A stretch of DNA of 64,000 nucleotides from Ambrosia x helenae (Eukaryota > Streptophyta > Magnoliopsida > Asterales > Asteraceae). The stretch is taken from NCBI GenBank assembly GCA_030844895.1, contig CM061223.1:3348001-3412000 (forward strand), written 5' to 3'. Of this stretch, positions 1-10,644 are shown in pieces (within the stretch, counting starts at the first letter, position 1; each line of letters opens with the position of its first letter). A model generated the notes under the pieces. It was not told the origin of the DNA and ran no database searches. It saw only the letters and a list, made by a program, of their open reading frames with translations. A program made the translations under genes and the position numbers.

Positions 1-480
1 CTCTTCAACATAACTCTTTTTCCTATTCTTATCATCCCGTTCATCTTCGTCTTCGTCTTCGTCGTCAAACTCAGGCCCGTTCCCAATCAAATGCTTCGCA
101 TTCACATCTTTCAAAAACATCGGTTTCTTCTTCTTTTCCTTTTTACCGTCATCATCATCGTCATCCTCTTCGTTATCCGAATCAAACAACTTAGCATCGT
201 TACTCTTAAGCGACGGATCCTTATTCCTAACCTTAATCAACGCATCGAAAAACTTCAAATCCTGCTTCGTCGAATAATTAACAATTTCCTCATCATCAGA
301 CGACTCGTCATCCTCTTCTTCGCTATCATCGATCACACCTTTCTTCTTAAGCTCCTCGTACCGCTGCAAGTCTTCGCGCTTCTTATTGTGCTCAAACCGG
401 CGAGCAAACGCCTCATTAATCTCAATTTTCGATATGTCAGCCGCTTCACCGCCCTCATCCCCAAACAGTTTCATCCCCAT
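1..480 (-). CDS. KRI1: KRI1-like ribosome biogenesis protein, N-terminal 160 aa (partial)
   Basis: Read on the minus strand from the ATG at 480-478, this frame stays open to the window edge, giving 160 residues. It starts MGMKLFGDEGGEAADISKIE and continues with FARRFEHNKKREDLQRYEEL, which I recognise as the conserved N-terminus of eukaryotic KRI1. Acidic, Ser-rich and Lys-rich low-complexity blocks follow (residues about 52-66 and 100-145), as in the family, and the visible part ends RKKSYVEE. Yeast Kri1 is a nucleolar factor needed for 40S ribosomal subunit assembly, working with Krr1; the same role is inferred here. The rest of the gene, including the conserved C-terminal region, lies beyond base 1. 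A 5'UTR intron is likely (separate entry). Confidence 0.85.
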   Translation of the reverse strand, partial: MGMKLFGDEGGEAADISKIEINEAFARRFEHNKKREDLQRYEELKKKGVIDDSEEEDDESSDDEEIVNYSTKQDLKFFDALIKVRNKDPSLKSNDAKLFDSDNEEDDDDDDGKKEKKKKPMFLKDVNAKHLIGNGPEFDDEDEDEDERDDKNRKKSYVEE

Positions 481-800
481 TCTTTCAATGCTGTGAATCA
501 GATAACCTAGGGTTTAAGTTTATTTACATTAATATTAAATTATTAATATTAATATTAATATTAACATTAACATTAACATTTCGATAACATATGAACAAAT
601 TGGTAGTAATAATGAACTAAGGCAATATATTATTATTCAAGTTGAAATTAACGATTGAAATTAAGAGACAAATTGCTAGAAATAATAAAAAAATTAAAGC
701 AGGAAGGATAGTGTGTACCTGATTGATTAACAGAGAGACGATGTTGGATAATCGATCGACCTAGGGTTTCTTGATTGGTGTCTGACGCCTGTTGTTTTGT
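481..800 (-). other. 5'UTR and probable 5'UTR intron of the KRI1-like gene
   Basis: On the minus strand an acceptor-like ATTCACAG ends at 491, eleven bases upstream of the ATG. A donor-like AG|GTACAC lies at 718-717. Together they suggest a 228-nt AT-rich intron (491-718) with a non-coding exon further upstream. A TATA-like AT stretch near 815-830 could be the core promoter. All boundaries are inferred from splice consensus only. Confidence 0.45.
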
Positions 801-1031
801 GTAATCAATTGATGGATATATCCATATAACTTAACCAGGTCCGGTCCAGTACAGACACAAGGTAATTGGGCTCGTTAAGTTAATTTGATTAATTGGGCTG
901 GGTTACGGGTAGATCCGAAACTTTTTTTTTTTTTAATAATTTTTTTCTCTTAAGTTCGGAATAAGTTTTTCGTTTAACTGACAAAGCATATTACATGAGG
1001 ATGACATGTAAATGGGTAACAAGTTACGTTG

Positions 1032-1880
1032 TTACTCCCTTTCTGATTTATAAACCCTATATGAGTTCTTGGAGCTTTGTGAATTAGTATGTATCACCTT
1101 CTGCATTCGATCTAAGAAACGTACTGCCTCAGTGGTAAGGGATCCATACATATCGAAAGCAAAAGATAGGAACACCGAACATGTGTTGGTTTTAAGCCAA
1201 CTCGAAAACCAAATCCACAATTTGTATATTGTTTTTTTTATGGATAGGGATATGGTTCGCTTTTTGGGTTTTTTTTTTTTTTTTGGCACACATTTGTCAG
1301 TCAACAATTTTTTAAGTCATAATAAGAATAGCTTCTATTACGTAATTAATAAAACCAAACAAACACAATACATAAGGATGGCTCTAAACGGGCAAAAAGT
1401 TGCCGCTACCACGTCCTGAATTACAAACCCTATTAGGCTAAAGACAAACTCTTGGTTCTTGGAGCTCTGCGAATTACTATGAACCACTTTCTGCACCCCA
1501 TCCAAGAAACATATTGCCTCAGGGGCAAGGGATCCAAAGGTATTGAAAACAAAAGGCAAAAACACGTGTTTATTCTCCCACCAAGTTGCTTCGTGCTTTG
1601 AAACCTTTTTGGCTTCTGCCCTCAAAACCGCTTTGCCTCGGCACAAACCCCCTGTCTCGCAGTCCCACCAGGGGGACACCTCAGAAAGGTCCACCCAAGC
1701 ATGTTTACCCCCGCCCAACCAAACCAAGAACATCCGTCGGGCGCAAGATGGATGCAATTGGTTTAAGTGTTTGATTTTGTAGTAAAATGACCAATTATAC
1801 ACTTGGTCTTCGTAGACTGTGTTAACATTGACTAGATTTACATTGGACATTAGTGTAGGGGACTCGATCGGCATATCAAA
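1032..1880 (-). pseudogene. Decayed 3' end of an RLE-type LINE (copy 1), with a second partial copy beside it
   Basis: The minus strand encodes, with a frameshift, KHAWVDLSEVSPWWD, then ENKHVFLPFVFNTFGSL, then AICFLDGVQKVVHSNSQSSK. The same tail recurs at 11.2, 31.4 and 40.0 kb. Downstream, at about 1045-1250, the ENxHVF...FGSL...FLDRMQKVIH part is repeated in a more diverged form, so two tail fragments lie in tandem. In the best copy (31.4 kb) this tail follows a Cys/His knuckle and an RPTD...VDLT motif like the restriction-like endonuclease of R2-type LINEs. No intact ORF remains. Confidence 0.6.
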
Positions 1881-2460
1881 TGAACATTGCAGACTCAGGG
1901 TGGAAATTCAACAAGTGAATTTTGTTTATCTGTTTCAATAGTTGTTTTAGGAGTCCAGTTTTACTAGTCGTATAGGCATCCATTTACCAACTCTTGCGAG
2001 TAGAGTTGGGGTCTATGGTTTCAATAACGGGTGTGTTTGTCTAAATGTTTAAACTTTTAAAGAGAAAAATTGACCCATGCTTTGAAACTAATTATAGCTT
2101 TGATTATGTCAAATTATAAAATTACGAAACATGCTTACAAACAAGAACAGAAAAACACCAAAAAAGACCAATTTTACTAACAAACAACACTCCATCATAA
2201 AGAAAATCACAACAAAAAAAGCAAACATTCTAAAAGTTCCAATTACAACATTGCATCATAACAACAAAAACTTTAGAACCTTAAAAACTACATGGTGAAA
2301 ACAAACAAGATTCAGACTCTTTTGATGAAGATCCAAGAAGCAGCATCTCCTCAACCACAACTCTACAAGCCCAACGACTGATAATATCAATCAAACAGAA
2401 ACAATTAGTTTCTAAAAACTTCCATAAGGCGACACGCAAACATTTATACGCGAACACCAG

Positions 2461-5400
2461 TTATACCTTTTTCTTTGCAGTCACCCACTCAAGACGCCTT
2501 GCACTCTTCTGTCTTTGGCATTCCTCGCAAAAGTCTTTATATCCTTTTTCATGTTTTTGCAGCTCTCTATATACAGAACTGCAATAAAATATATATATAT
2601 ATATATATATATAGAAAATAATTACATTAACATTGAATTCAACAAGTAAAACTCATAAGTAATCAGGTTGAGATTGCCACATCTATTAAGATAGGAAGCA
2701 TTATGACTAAAAAATGAAATCGGATAATCGCATACCTTTTGCACCACATCAGCAAGTTATATCTATTTCCGAATTTGGTGGGCTTGGCACCATTTCGTTG
2801 ACAACCACGATGAATAATCGCTTCTCCAGGGATAGGAGAGTGACGAACAAACTTTTGCTAGCGTATACAAACACCGATAAAAGATTTATTTAACAGTTAG
2901 ACACAATGAAAGATAATATTGATATATACATATAGGGGCAGGATCAAATACAAAGTAATACAAACGTGCGAAGGATGCGAAGGATCACTTTGTACATGAT
3001 AATTACGTAATGATAATTACGTAATGCTTTCATGAACATACAAAAACATTACGTAATTATCATTACGTAATTATCATGTACAAAGTGCATGATATTTACG
3101 TAATGATAATTACGTAATGCTTTCATGAACATAAAAAACATTACGTAATTATCATTACGTAATTATCATGTACAAAGTTCCTTCGCATCCTTCGCACGTT
3201 TCTTTTACTTTATAGAATAACCGCCCCCTATACATATATACACACATATATATGTGTACCTTAGGATCTGTTTTAGTATTCACATGTTCCTCACAACGCT
3301 GACCGCCGAAAAACAAGTCCCCACCAGCAAACTCCTCACCCAAACATACATTTAAGGTTACTTCTGATTCATCCACATGGAAACCTAAATATGATACATA
3401 GTAGTGTTAAAAAACAAATAAAAATGTGTCAACAATTTTGATGAATAAAACACTCACAAGGCGTCTGGGTTTTAAAAAGCGCGAGGCGCAAGGCGCAACC
3501 TAGGGCGCCTCAGGGCTTTGCGCCTATCCTTTTTCCCAAAGGCGTGCGCCTCAGGCGCTTTTTTGTCAAAATTTCAGTCACTTTTCACCTGAGGCGCGCG
3601 CCTCACGTACACAGGGTAATTTTTATGCATAAAAATGTTGTGCCTTGGTGTTTTTGGCTTGTACATAAAGGTAAAATCACATAAAAACCTTATTTATAGC
3701 TATATTTTGGGTAAATGAAACTAAAAACTCGTGGAATATATATGGGATATATAAAAAAATTATATAATTAGTGTGCGCTTCGGGTACGAAAATCTCACGC
3801 TTTTTGCGCTTTGCGCTTCGCGCGATGCACTTAGACCTCTTCGCTTTTGTGCGCCTTGCGCTTTTTAAAACCAAGCAAGGCGTAAGTGCGTAACGCTAAA
3901 TAAAATGAAAATTCGATTGATCACATACCCTCGCTAATGGATCTATTCATTCCATATTGAAGTACATACCCATGATGTGAATCAAGAGAACATTCTCCAA
4001 TATCAGGAAACAAAACTGCACAAATATGATGTAAGAAAACATGTGGTTGCATAAGTTAATTTTAATTAATTTTTATAAACATTTACCTTTTGTAATAAGG
4101 TTTATGTAATCTTCCATCAACTTATCAAGTGTGCCTTCCATGCCAATGTCATCAAGACAAACACCAAATTCGTTCGCTGTAGTTGGCCGCAAGATGCGTG
4201 AATTTGTGCTTTGGACCCACTTTTCGAAATGTATCACCTATGCAATCACAAGTTGATTAAAGAAACATACAATATAAAGTCCCAATGACAAGATGAGAAT
4301 GTTAGAGGTAGTCTATGTTGTCAAAAGCCCCTCGGGCGCAGCGAGGCGCACCTATAGCGCCTTGTGGTGGCTTAGGCGCAAATCTAGACTTTTTTTTTTG
4401 TGAAAAAACGGTGCCTAGGCGCAGGCGATAAAAAACGAGAGCTTAACCTCATCAGGCTGATTTTCCAGCCAAATTCAGGCTAAAAGTTGCCTAAACCTCT
4501 AAAACATCCTAAATGAGCTATGAACAAGTCCTAAACAACCCTAAAACATCCTAAAGTAGCCCTAAACAAGCCTAAAACATCTCTAAAATCCCTAAAAAAT
4601 GTATTTTATACCATGCGCTTAATTATAAAAAGCCCTCGTTTTTTATGTGTCTTGCACCTAGGCTCCGGGCTCGGTCTATGCGCCTTGAGTGCGCCTAGGC
4701 GCTTTGACAACTATGGAGGTAGTTACTAGTTAATAATTTAACAACCTCGCGTATTAACTTTTTACAGAAATGCAGATCCAGCATTTTAAACGTATAGACT
4801 CCAGGTGCAGGTTCAGACATTATGCTTCTAATACTTTGTTCGATGTTCTCTCCATCGGCATTGAAGGCCGCTAGAAATGTAGGCACAAAGAACATTGTAG
4901 GATTCATTGTATATAGTTCTTTGTACAAAGGCTGAAAAAATATAGAACAAAATCAAATCAAACAATATACTCACATATATATGCATAGGTAGAAAAATGC
5001 ATAATGAACTTGTGTATACCGTCGAAATATACCTCATATTTAGATATAATATGTTGCCTGTATTCGTCGTGCTTCTGCGCCTATTGAAATTGAAGCAAAG
5101 TAAAGATAAATAATTATAAAAATCAGTAGTGTAACAAACTAGCTAATGCTTTGTTAGTTATGTGTATATGCAGCAGCAACAGAAGATTATAAACTAATGT
5201 GTATATGTTAAGGATGGATATTCTCACTCGATAGCGATCTTCTTTGGTCGCATGACGACGCAGAACGTGCTGCATGAACTCATGCTTTGTGTCTCTCTGA
5301 GCATTTAAGATATTCTGAGGCAAATATCGCTCCAGCGAGCTGAAAAGCAAGGGATCAAACTCTGTGTCAAGATCGTCGTAATTTTCAGACATGTGATCTT

Positions 5401-5470
5401 GGATAGGGGGCAATTCGAGACGTTTGTCCAACCGCTTCTGGCTGGCCATGTTATTGTTTTTGTTGCTCAT
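2461..5470 (-). CDS. PKHD-type 2-oxoglutarate/Fe(II)-dependent oxygenase (8 exons, 359 aa)
   Basis: Exons (minus strand): 5470-5228, 5080-5033, 4931-4746, 4237-4087, 4015-3929, 3384-3260, 2857-2736, 2578-2461. All introns are GT-AG, phases agree throughout, and the joined frame is 1080 nt ending in TAA. The product resembles the plant PKHD-type hydroxylase family (Arabidopsis At1g22950 type): PTMFFVPTF and PGVYTFKML in exon 3, LDSHHGYVLQYGMN in exon 5, GFHVDESEVTLNVCLG in exon 6, GNRYNLLMWCKSSVYREL at the exon 7/8 join. H241 and D243 form the HxD iron motif and R312 is the likely 2-oxoglutarate-binding Arg. The expected distal His (HGA in relatives, from memory) reads NGA here (N302), so activity is uncertain. 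The substrate is unknown. Introns 3, 5 and 6 carry transposons. Confidence 0.85.
2935..3228. mobile_element. Palindromic foldback MITE in intron 6 of the PKHD gene
   Basis: The ends are imperfect inverted repeats (GGGGCAGG... against a right end that reads GGGGGCGG... on the other strand), flanked by TATA on both sides. Inside, GTGCGAAGGATGCGAAGGA near 2967 is mirrored by its reverse complement ending near 3198. The core alternates four related arms built on ATAATTACGTAATGATAAT in the order A, A', A, A', so the whole element can fold into nested hairpins. Confidence 0.65.
3465..3875 (+). mobile_element. GGCGC-rich foldback MITE, copy 1 (PKHD intron 5)
   Basis: The 411-bp element begins CTGGGTTTTAAAAAGCGC and ends GCGCTTTTTAAAACCAAG, forming terminal inverted repeats. 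An exact 8-bp direct repeat, CAAGGCGT, flanks it at 3457-3464 and 3876-3883, which suggests a hAT-type insertion. Both subterminal regions are dense in GGCGC/GCGCC around an AT-rich centre. The same family occurs at 6866-7253 and 9072-9451. The plus sign only marks orientation relative to those copies. Confidence 0.75.
4313..4715. mobile_element. Second family of GGCGC-rich hAT-like MITE (PKHD intron 3)
   Basis: The 403-bp element starts CTATGTTGTCAAAAGCCCC and ends GCGCTTTGACAACTATG, so the termini are imperfect inverted repeats around TTGTCAAA. An exact 8-bp direct repeat, GAGGTAGT, flanks it (4305-4312 and 4716-4723). Subterminal GGCGC runs recall the GGTTTTAAAAAGCGC family but the termini differ. 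Its centre holds a decayed array of CCTAAA-type units at about 4485-4600. Confidence 0.75.
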
Positions 5471-5560
5471 GGTAAATTTGTGTGAAGAATGGAATGTGAT
5501 TGAAATTTGGGAAATTTTTTGGTAGAATTTAGGGTTTGTGGTGAGCAAATTGTTGTGTGT

Positions 5561-5575
5561 TTGATTATATAATGG
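5561..5575 (-). promoter_or_regulatory. Candidate TATA box of the PKHD oxygenase gene
   Basis: The minus strand reads TATATAA at 5571-5565, about 95 bases upstream of the ATG at 5470. This is a plausible core promoter position for a short 5'UTR. It is inferred from motif and position only. Confidence 0.4.
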
Positions 5576-5639
5576 TTTTTTACCCGATCCGTTTTGATTG
5601 GGTCTGAGTTTGATTTGATTAGGGAAAGTGTAACGGAAC

Positions 5640-6418
5640 AAAACACGTTAGGTGGATCTGATTCGATTATATATCATAATGTAATGTAATGTAATGTAAT
5701 CTGATATGGTAGAACATAAACGTGATCAATGGAGTGTCACGTGTCTTAGTCATGATTCATCATTACCACATCCTGACGTCATAAATGTTACAAGCTTAAG
5801 CGTTACACTTTTGAAATGTAAACGATGAATATAAACCATTTTAATACAAATTGTCACAACTATCGCTCATGATAAATGAAATTTATGTGTGTCGCCAATG
5901 TAGTATTCAACCTCTTCAAATTTGTAACCAAACAACTTCAATGTTACAAGTATATTGTTTTGCTCTTATCAGCGGCCACTTCGTACAGAAGGACAATACA
6001 TAATAGTATTTTACAACGTATATCTTTAGAGTTCATGGCGCGGTTAAATGTTGATGTCATCATCTTGATGTACTTGGCTTTTATGGTCTTATCATCAACA
6101 ATAGTCTTACTCATGTGGATGATGTTTAAAATCAATAGATGTGCCTACATAAAGGAAATACACATACTCTTTGCAACACATAGTATATGCCTTTCGGAAA
6201 TGAAAATGTTATGGTTCGCCGTTTGAAAGTTGAAACTGTCAAAACACCAGAAGGGGGGGGGGGGGGGGGGTCGTTTGTTTTCAGGAGATCATTAATTTGA
6301 GTGCAACAAATTCTTGATTTGAAATGACTTTAACATATTTTACAAAAAAAAAAAAAAAAAAAAAAAAAACAAGGGGGGGGGGGGGGGGTATGGATCAACA
6401 ACAATATTTACCACTCCT
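5640..6418. other. Intergenic region with homopolymer G and A runs; unrecognised ORFs
   Basis: This separates the PKHD and LPP genes, both on the minus strand. A short TAATG-type tandem lies at 5680-5700. A poly-G run of about 18 (6253-6270), a poly-A run of about 28 and a second poly-G run (about 6373-6388) are close together. Overlapping ORFs at 5876-6226 (+, 116 aa) and 5944-6135 (-, 63 aa) show no motif I recognise and are probably chance. Confidence 0.5.
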
Positions 6419-9400
6419 TCAGGAATCTCTAAAAGCTTTCACATTTTCAGTCAAAGATGACACTTTTCCAGATTCTACATCACTCTCCAAGGAATAAGAA
6501 TGATAATCTGAAGAAGAATCCAGGCCCGGCCCGGGTCTGTCCTGCCTGGATTCTAGGTTTAAACCTTGAATTCCCAAACTGACTTCAGGTGCAGATTGAT
6601 CTACCCTTCGATTAGAGCGTGCCTCTTCAAGAGCCCGGAAATAAGCATATGGACCCCACCCTAAAATAAGTAAACAAGTAATGTTACTAAATAGCACATT
6701 CGGGCCCCTACAGGCTACAGGTATACAAGTCGCAAAACTACCTTCAGTGTCATATGGGGCTGGAAAAAACTGTAGATAGCAAAATGTGGCAACAGCGAGA
6801 CCTGTAAAAGAACTAGTTATAAGAATATAAGCAAGCCTAGTGGTAGTACATATACGGGTCAGAAGCTAGGTTTTAAAAAGCGCGCCTGAAGCGCGAGGCG
6901 ACCTGAGGCGCAGATCCATGCGCCTTATGTCACTCAAGGCGCGCAGTGTACAAAAAGTGCAGGAAAAGCGCAAAAAGCGCAAGAAAAGCGCGCTTTTTTG
7001 TACAGGGGGTTGTTTTTGTGCTTCAAAGTGTTATACATATAGCTAGATGGTTATACATTTAAGTTAGATCATATATAAACCTTATATCTATATTTTGGGG
7101 TAAGGATGCTAAAAACCTATAGGATATATAGAAAAAATTATATAATCGTCTTGCGCTTCGCGTACGAAAAGCCCACCGCTTTTGCGCTCTGCGCTTTGCG
7201 CCTCGGTTTTAGACCTCGTCGCTTTTGTGCGCTTCGCACTTTTTAAAACCAAGGTCAAAGAATCTCAAACCGTCTGACCCGTTTCTTTTTAGCTAATTAC
7301 TTCCCTTGACCCATTTGAGTATAAAACATAACATGAATCGACATAATCATAAAGTAAACAGGTCGAAAACAAACCTAAAAGACCACCAGCAAATACGTCT
7401 TGCCAATGATGCCAATAGTCATCTACTCGAGAAACAGCTACAAGAGATGCCATTAAAAGCGGAAGGAAAACAATGCATAGTTTTGCCACATGGCCACTGC
7501 GATCAAACGCTTTGATTTTTCCTGCTAAGTACAGTGCCAAAAAACCTAGGCCTGCAAACGACCCTACAAAATATTCTAAACGTTTAATATGATTTATTGA
7601 TTAACCAATAAAAAATATATATATTTCTTTTCCAGTGAGTGTAGAAAACAATATGGTTAAAGAGAATTAATATTAATAAATATGTTAAAAATCATACATG
7701 AAGAATGACCGCTTGGGAAGCTTTTATGACCTTCTCTTATATCACTTTCTTGACCATGACAAATAACGTTTCCCCATCGATCATAATTCTGAAACATCAG
7801 AATAAAATGGAAAATCATAAACCTTGATACCAGGAATCTGCTAAGACTTGTTGATGAATTAAAAACCAGACCGAGAAATAAATTGGAGGTGGTAGCGGGT
7901 CAAAATGAGCGCTTTAAAAGTGGGTCACACAGGTCCGTTAGAATATGTTGGTTGTCCTGTATTTTTTTTCTTTTTGAATTAAATGCAATTTTACAAAATT
8001 TATTTATTTATTAGTAAAAACAGTAACTTGGAGCCTAAATTGATGTATCTTTCACTTAAAATAAGAAACGGAACTAAGTTTTACATACATCAATTCCATC
8101 AGGAAAGCAACGCCAAAAGAAATCAGGTCTAGGTCGTCCAGTGGCATCTTTTATTGCATCAGTCAGAACGCCGGTTATAAGTACAGAAAACAAGAGACCT
8201 GCAAAGTACAAAAACATTTAAGGTTATGCATATATTCCATTCGAATTATTATAATCAAATAAACAAATAAAGTCACCCATGGTAACCTAAAATTGCATGG
8301 TGCAGATCATATATGTCTCTCCTCTTGAAATAGATGAAAAGAAAAATAAAAATAGGCAACAACACCGCGTACACCTGTTAATCAAAATAATATTGTAGAA
8401 ATCATTAGCTATAGCAATTCCTACTGGTTTATAATACAGAATAAACCTAAAACTGAAATTAAAACTCACTGGTACAGCCCACAAGGGAACGGTGTTGTCC
8501 TTCATTGGATATTTAAGATCCGTCATCATATCCTTGCCAACAAAACGGTAGAAACGGGTGTATGATGTTTAAACCAATTTCAATGATGACAAGTAGGATC
8601 AATATAAGCCAGTCATGCATGTGAAGTCTAGCCACTTTTCTTCCATGAGATCTCATGTAAAATATTTCCAGCTCAGCCTCCCCATCTCGGCCCTGCGGGC
8701 CCTGTTAATATTGAGATTAAAGAATACATACCAAGTTAATTAGTTATACGACAGTCCCGTTTTCCTGACATTAACGAAAATGGTCTGACTGATTTGACCA
8801 TGTAAAACTGATACTATGTAAACAATATCATATTTGCATCACGACCCACAAATCAAGATCGTTGCATTTTCCAGGTTTGAGAAGCTACATAGTTATTGAT
8901 AATTCAAGAATTTTGACACGTTCGCCTATAGATTAGTCAAATGGAAAGAGTAAAAAGAAACTCTTCACAGCACATAAGAGCAATTCTTGCTAACTGGATT
9001 ATGTCCAGTATAATACAAAACACACAAAAAATATATGTATATGCGCTTGATTGCTCGAATGGTATTCTTGTCTTGGTTTTAAAAAGCGCGAAGCGCACAA
9101 AAGCGACGAGGTCTAAAACCGAGGCGCAAAGTGCAGAGCGCAAAAGCGGTGGGCTTTTCGTACGCGAAGCGCAAGACGATTATATAATTTTTTCTATATA
9201 TCCTAGAGGTTTTTAGCATCCTTACCCCAAAATATAGATATAAATAAGGTTTGTATATGATTTAACTTAAATGTATAACCTTTTTAGCTATATGTATAAC
9301 ATTTTGAAGCACAAAAACACCCCCTGTACGAAAAAATGCGCTTTTTTTGTTTTTCTTGCGCTTTTTGTACACTGCGCGCCTTGAGTGACATAAGGCGCAT

Positions 9401-9617
9401 GGCTCTGCGCCTCAGGTCGCCTCGCGCTTAAGCGCGCTTTTTAAAACCTAGATTCTTGTAATTTAAATGTGCACAGTATTGAATTAAATTTCACTTCAAC
9501 ATGTAATGGAAAACTAAATACTTCAGCATTCTTCTTTCTTCACCTCAAATCAAACCATTCTCAATTTAATAATAGTTGAAGGATCTGTAAGCTAACCCAT
9601 GCTTCATAAACAATCAC

Positions 9618-9695
<78 letters not shown>

Positions 9696-9705
9696 TAAAA
9701 ATATA

Positions 9706-9750
<45 letters not shown>

Positions 9751-10398
9751 GTGTTAGTTTGTGAATAATTATCACTCATGAGTCATGTCACTCTTTCTTC
9801 ACCTAAAATCAAACCATTGCCAGATAAATCCAACTTAAGGAATCTCAAAGCTAACCCATGCTTCATAAACAATCATAAAAGCAAACCAAAATAAATAAAA
9901 TAAATAATTTGAAGTATCTGAAAGCTAACACATGCTTCTTCATTAACAATCATAATAACAAACTGAAACACACACAGTGTTCTTGCAAGATTTATCATCA
10001 CTCATGTATCACTCTCCAACTGTAACATTAATCTTTTCATATGTTTACAAATTACACAACAAAAAAATTGTGACCAGAAAAATAAAATTTTAATTTTTTA
10101 GTTAGACATCTTTGTCCACTTAATTAAGTTAAAAGGACGATTACAATAAAATAACAATTAAACAAGCAACAAGCTGCGCCGATACCCTTTTGAATAGCAA
10201 AACCGCTCCTACTAAAAATAAAAACTAATAAAAATAAAAATTAATTTTTTTTTTTTGTTAAACTAAATTTTCATTCCATAACCAAGAAAATTCCATCAAG
10301 ACAGGGCAAGATTAATGAAAATAAAAATTAATGAAAATAAAAATTAATTAAAAATGATTACTAACCTGAAACATATTCCGCAGGGTTTGAGAACTCAT
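6419..10398 (-). CDS. LPP: Lipid phosphate phosphatase (PAP2 family), 8 coding exons, with one apparent frameshift
   Basis: Coding exons (minus strand): 10398-10366, 8701-8470, 8374-8287, 8198-8089, 7788-7698, 7563-7375, 6801-6742, 6660-6419. A non-coding 5' exon ends at 10645. Ignoring one extra base near 8551-8555, the product is 347 aa and closely resembles plant LPP2/LPP3-type proteins, membrane enzymes that dephosphorylate phosphatidate to diacylglycerol. All three catalytic motifs are present: K134-x6-R141-P142 (in KDATGRPRP), P179-S-G-H182, and S229-R-x5-H236-x3-D240 (in SRVDDYWHHWQD). Hydrophobic stretches at WLILILLVIIEIGL, VLLPIFIFLFIYF and LCIVFLPLLMASLV fit membrane spans. The C-terminal ~80 residues are Ser-rich and typical of a variable tail. 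The extra base changes HPF-YRFVGK to a frame that stops 13 codons later, so this is either a null allele or an assembly error. MITEs occupy two introns. Confidence 0.85.
6866..7253 (+). mobile_element. GGCGC-rich foldback MITE, copy 2 (LPP intron)
   Basis: Starts CTAGGTTTTAAAAAGCGC and ends GCACTTTTTAAAACCAAG, in the same orientation as copy 1 at 3465. Flanking sequences GTCAGAAG and GTCAAAG look like a decayed 8-bp target duplication. It lies in the intron between the exons ending at 7375 and starting at 6801, close to neither splice site. Confidence 0.7.
9072..9451 (-). mobile_element. GGCGC-rich foldback MITE, copy 3 (LPP first coding intron)
   Basis: Starts CTTGGTTTTAAAAAGCGCG and ends GCGCTTTTTAAAACCTAG, the reverse orientation of copy 2, with matching inner sequence. 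An exact 8-bp direct repeat, ATTCTTGT, flanks it (9064-9071 and 9452-9459). It sits in the large LPP intron 8702-10365. Confidence 0.75.
9531..9958. repeat. Threefold diverged direct repeat interrupted by an (AAT)n microsatellite
   Basis: The unit (CACC-AAATCAAACCATT ... AAGCTAACCCATGCTTCATAA, then ACAATCA) occurs at about 9531-9625 and 9790-9880, and in part at about 9905-9958. A long (AAT)n tract (9621-9695 and 9706-9750) fills the gap after the first unit. The region lies inside the LPP intron. A long Leu/Ile reading frame here is only the microsatellite. Confidence 0.6.
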
Positions 10399-10453
10399 TC
10401 TTGATTCTTCCACTGCGTAATTAAAAAATAGAACAAATTAAACCAAACATATC

Positions 10454-10498
<45 letters not shown>

Positions 10499-10644
10499 GA
10501 ATTTAAAAAGCATACATTGTTGAGAGCACAATTACCGAAGTAAACCTAAGATTACTAGGATATAGGATCAACGATAGAAGATAAATAAAATTAATAATAA
10601 TAATAATTGACAAATGACAACCAAATATAAAGGAGGAAATTTAC

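Noticed and set aside
91..510. 139-aa plus-strand hydrophobic ORF
   Set aside because: It is the antisense shadow of the KRI1-like coding sequence.
2980..3180. CRISPR-like regular repeat
   Set aside because: The repeats are inverted arms of a eukaryotic MITE, not direct repeats with unique spacers.
5876..6226. 116-aa plus-strand ORF with hydrophobic stretches
   Set aside because: No recognisable domain, overlaps an opposing ORF, and no promoter or splice context; likely chance.
7289..7540. C-terminal extension LFSTCLLYDYVDSCYVLYSNGSREVIS of the LPP exon
   Set aside because: It is intron read-through past the GT donor at 7374; the proper next exon (LAVATFCYLQFFPAPY) lies at 6801-6742.
9561..9779. 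72-aa ORF of Leu/Ile runs (minus strand)
   Set aside because: It is the translation of an (AAT)n microsatellite within an LPP intron.
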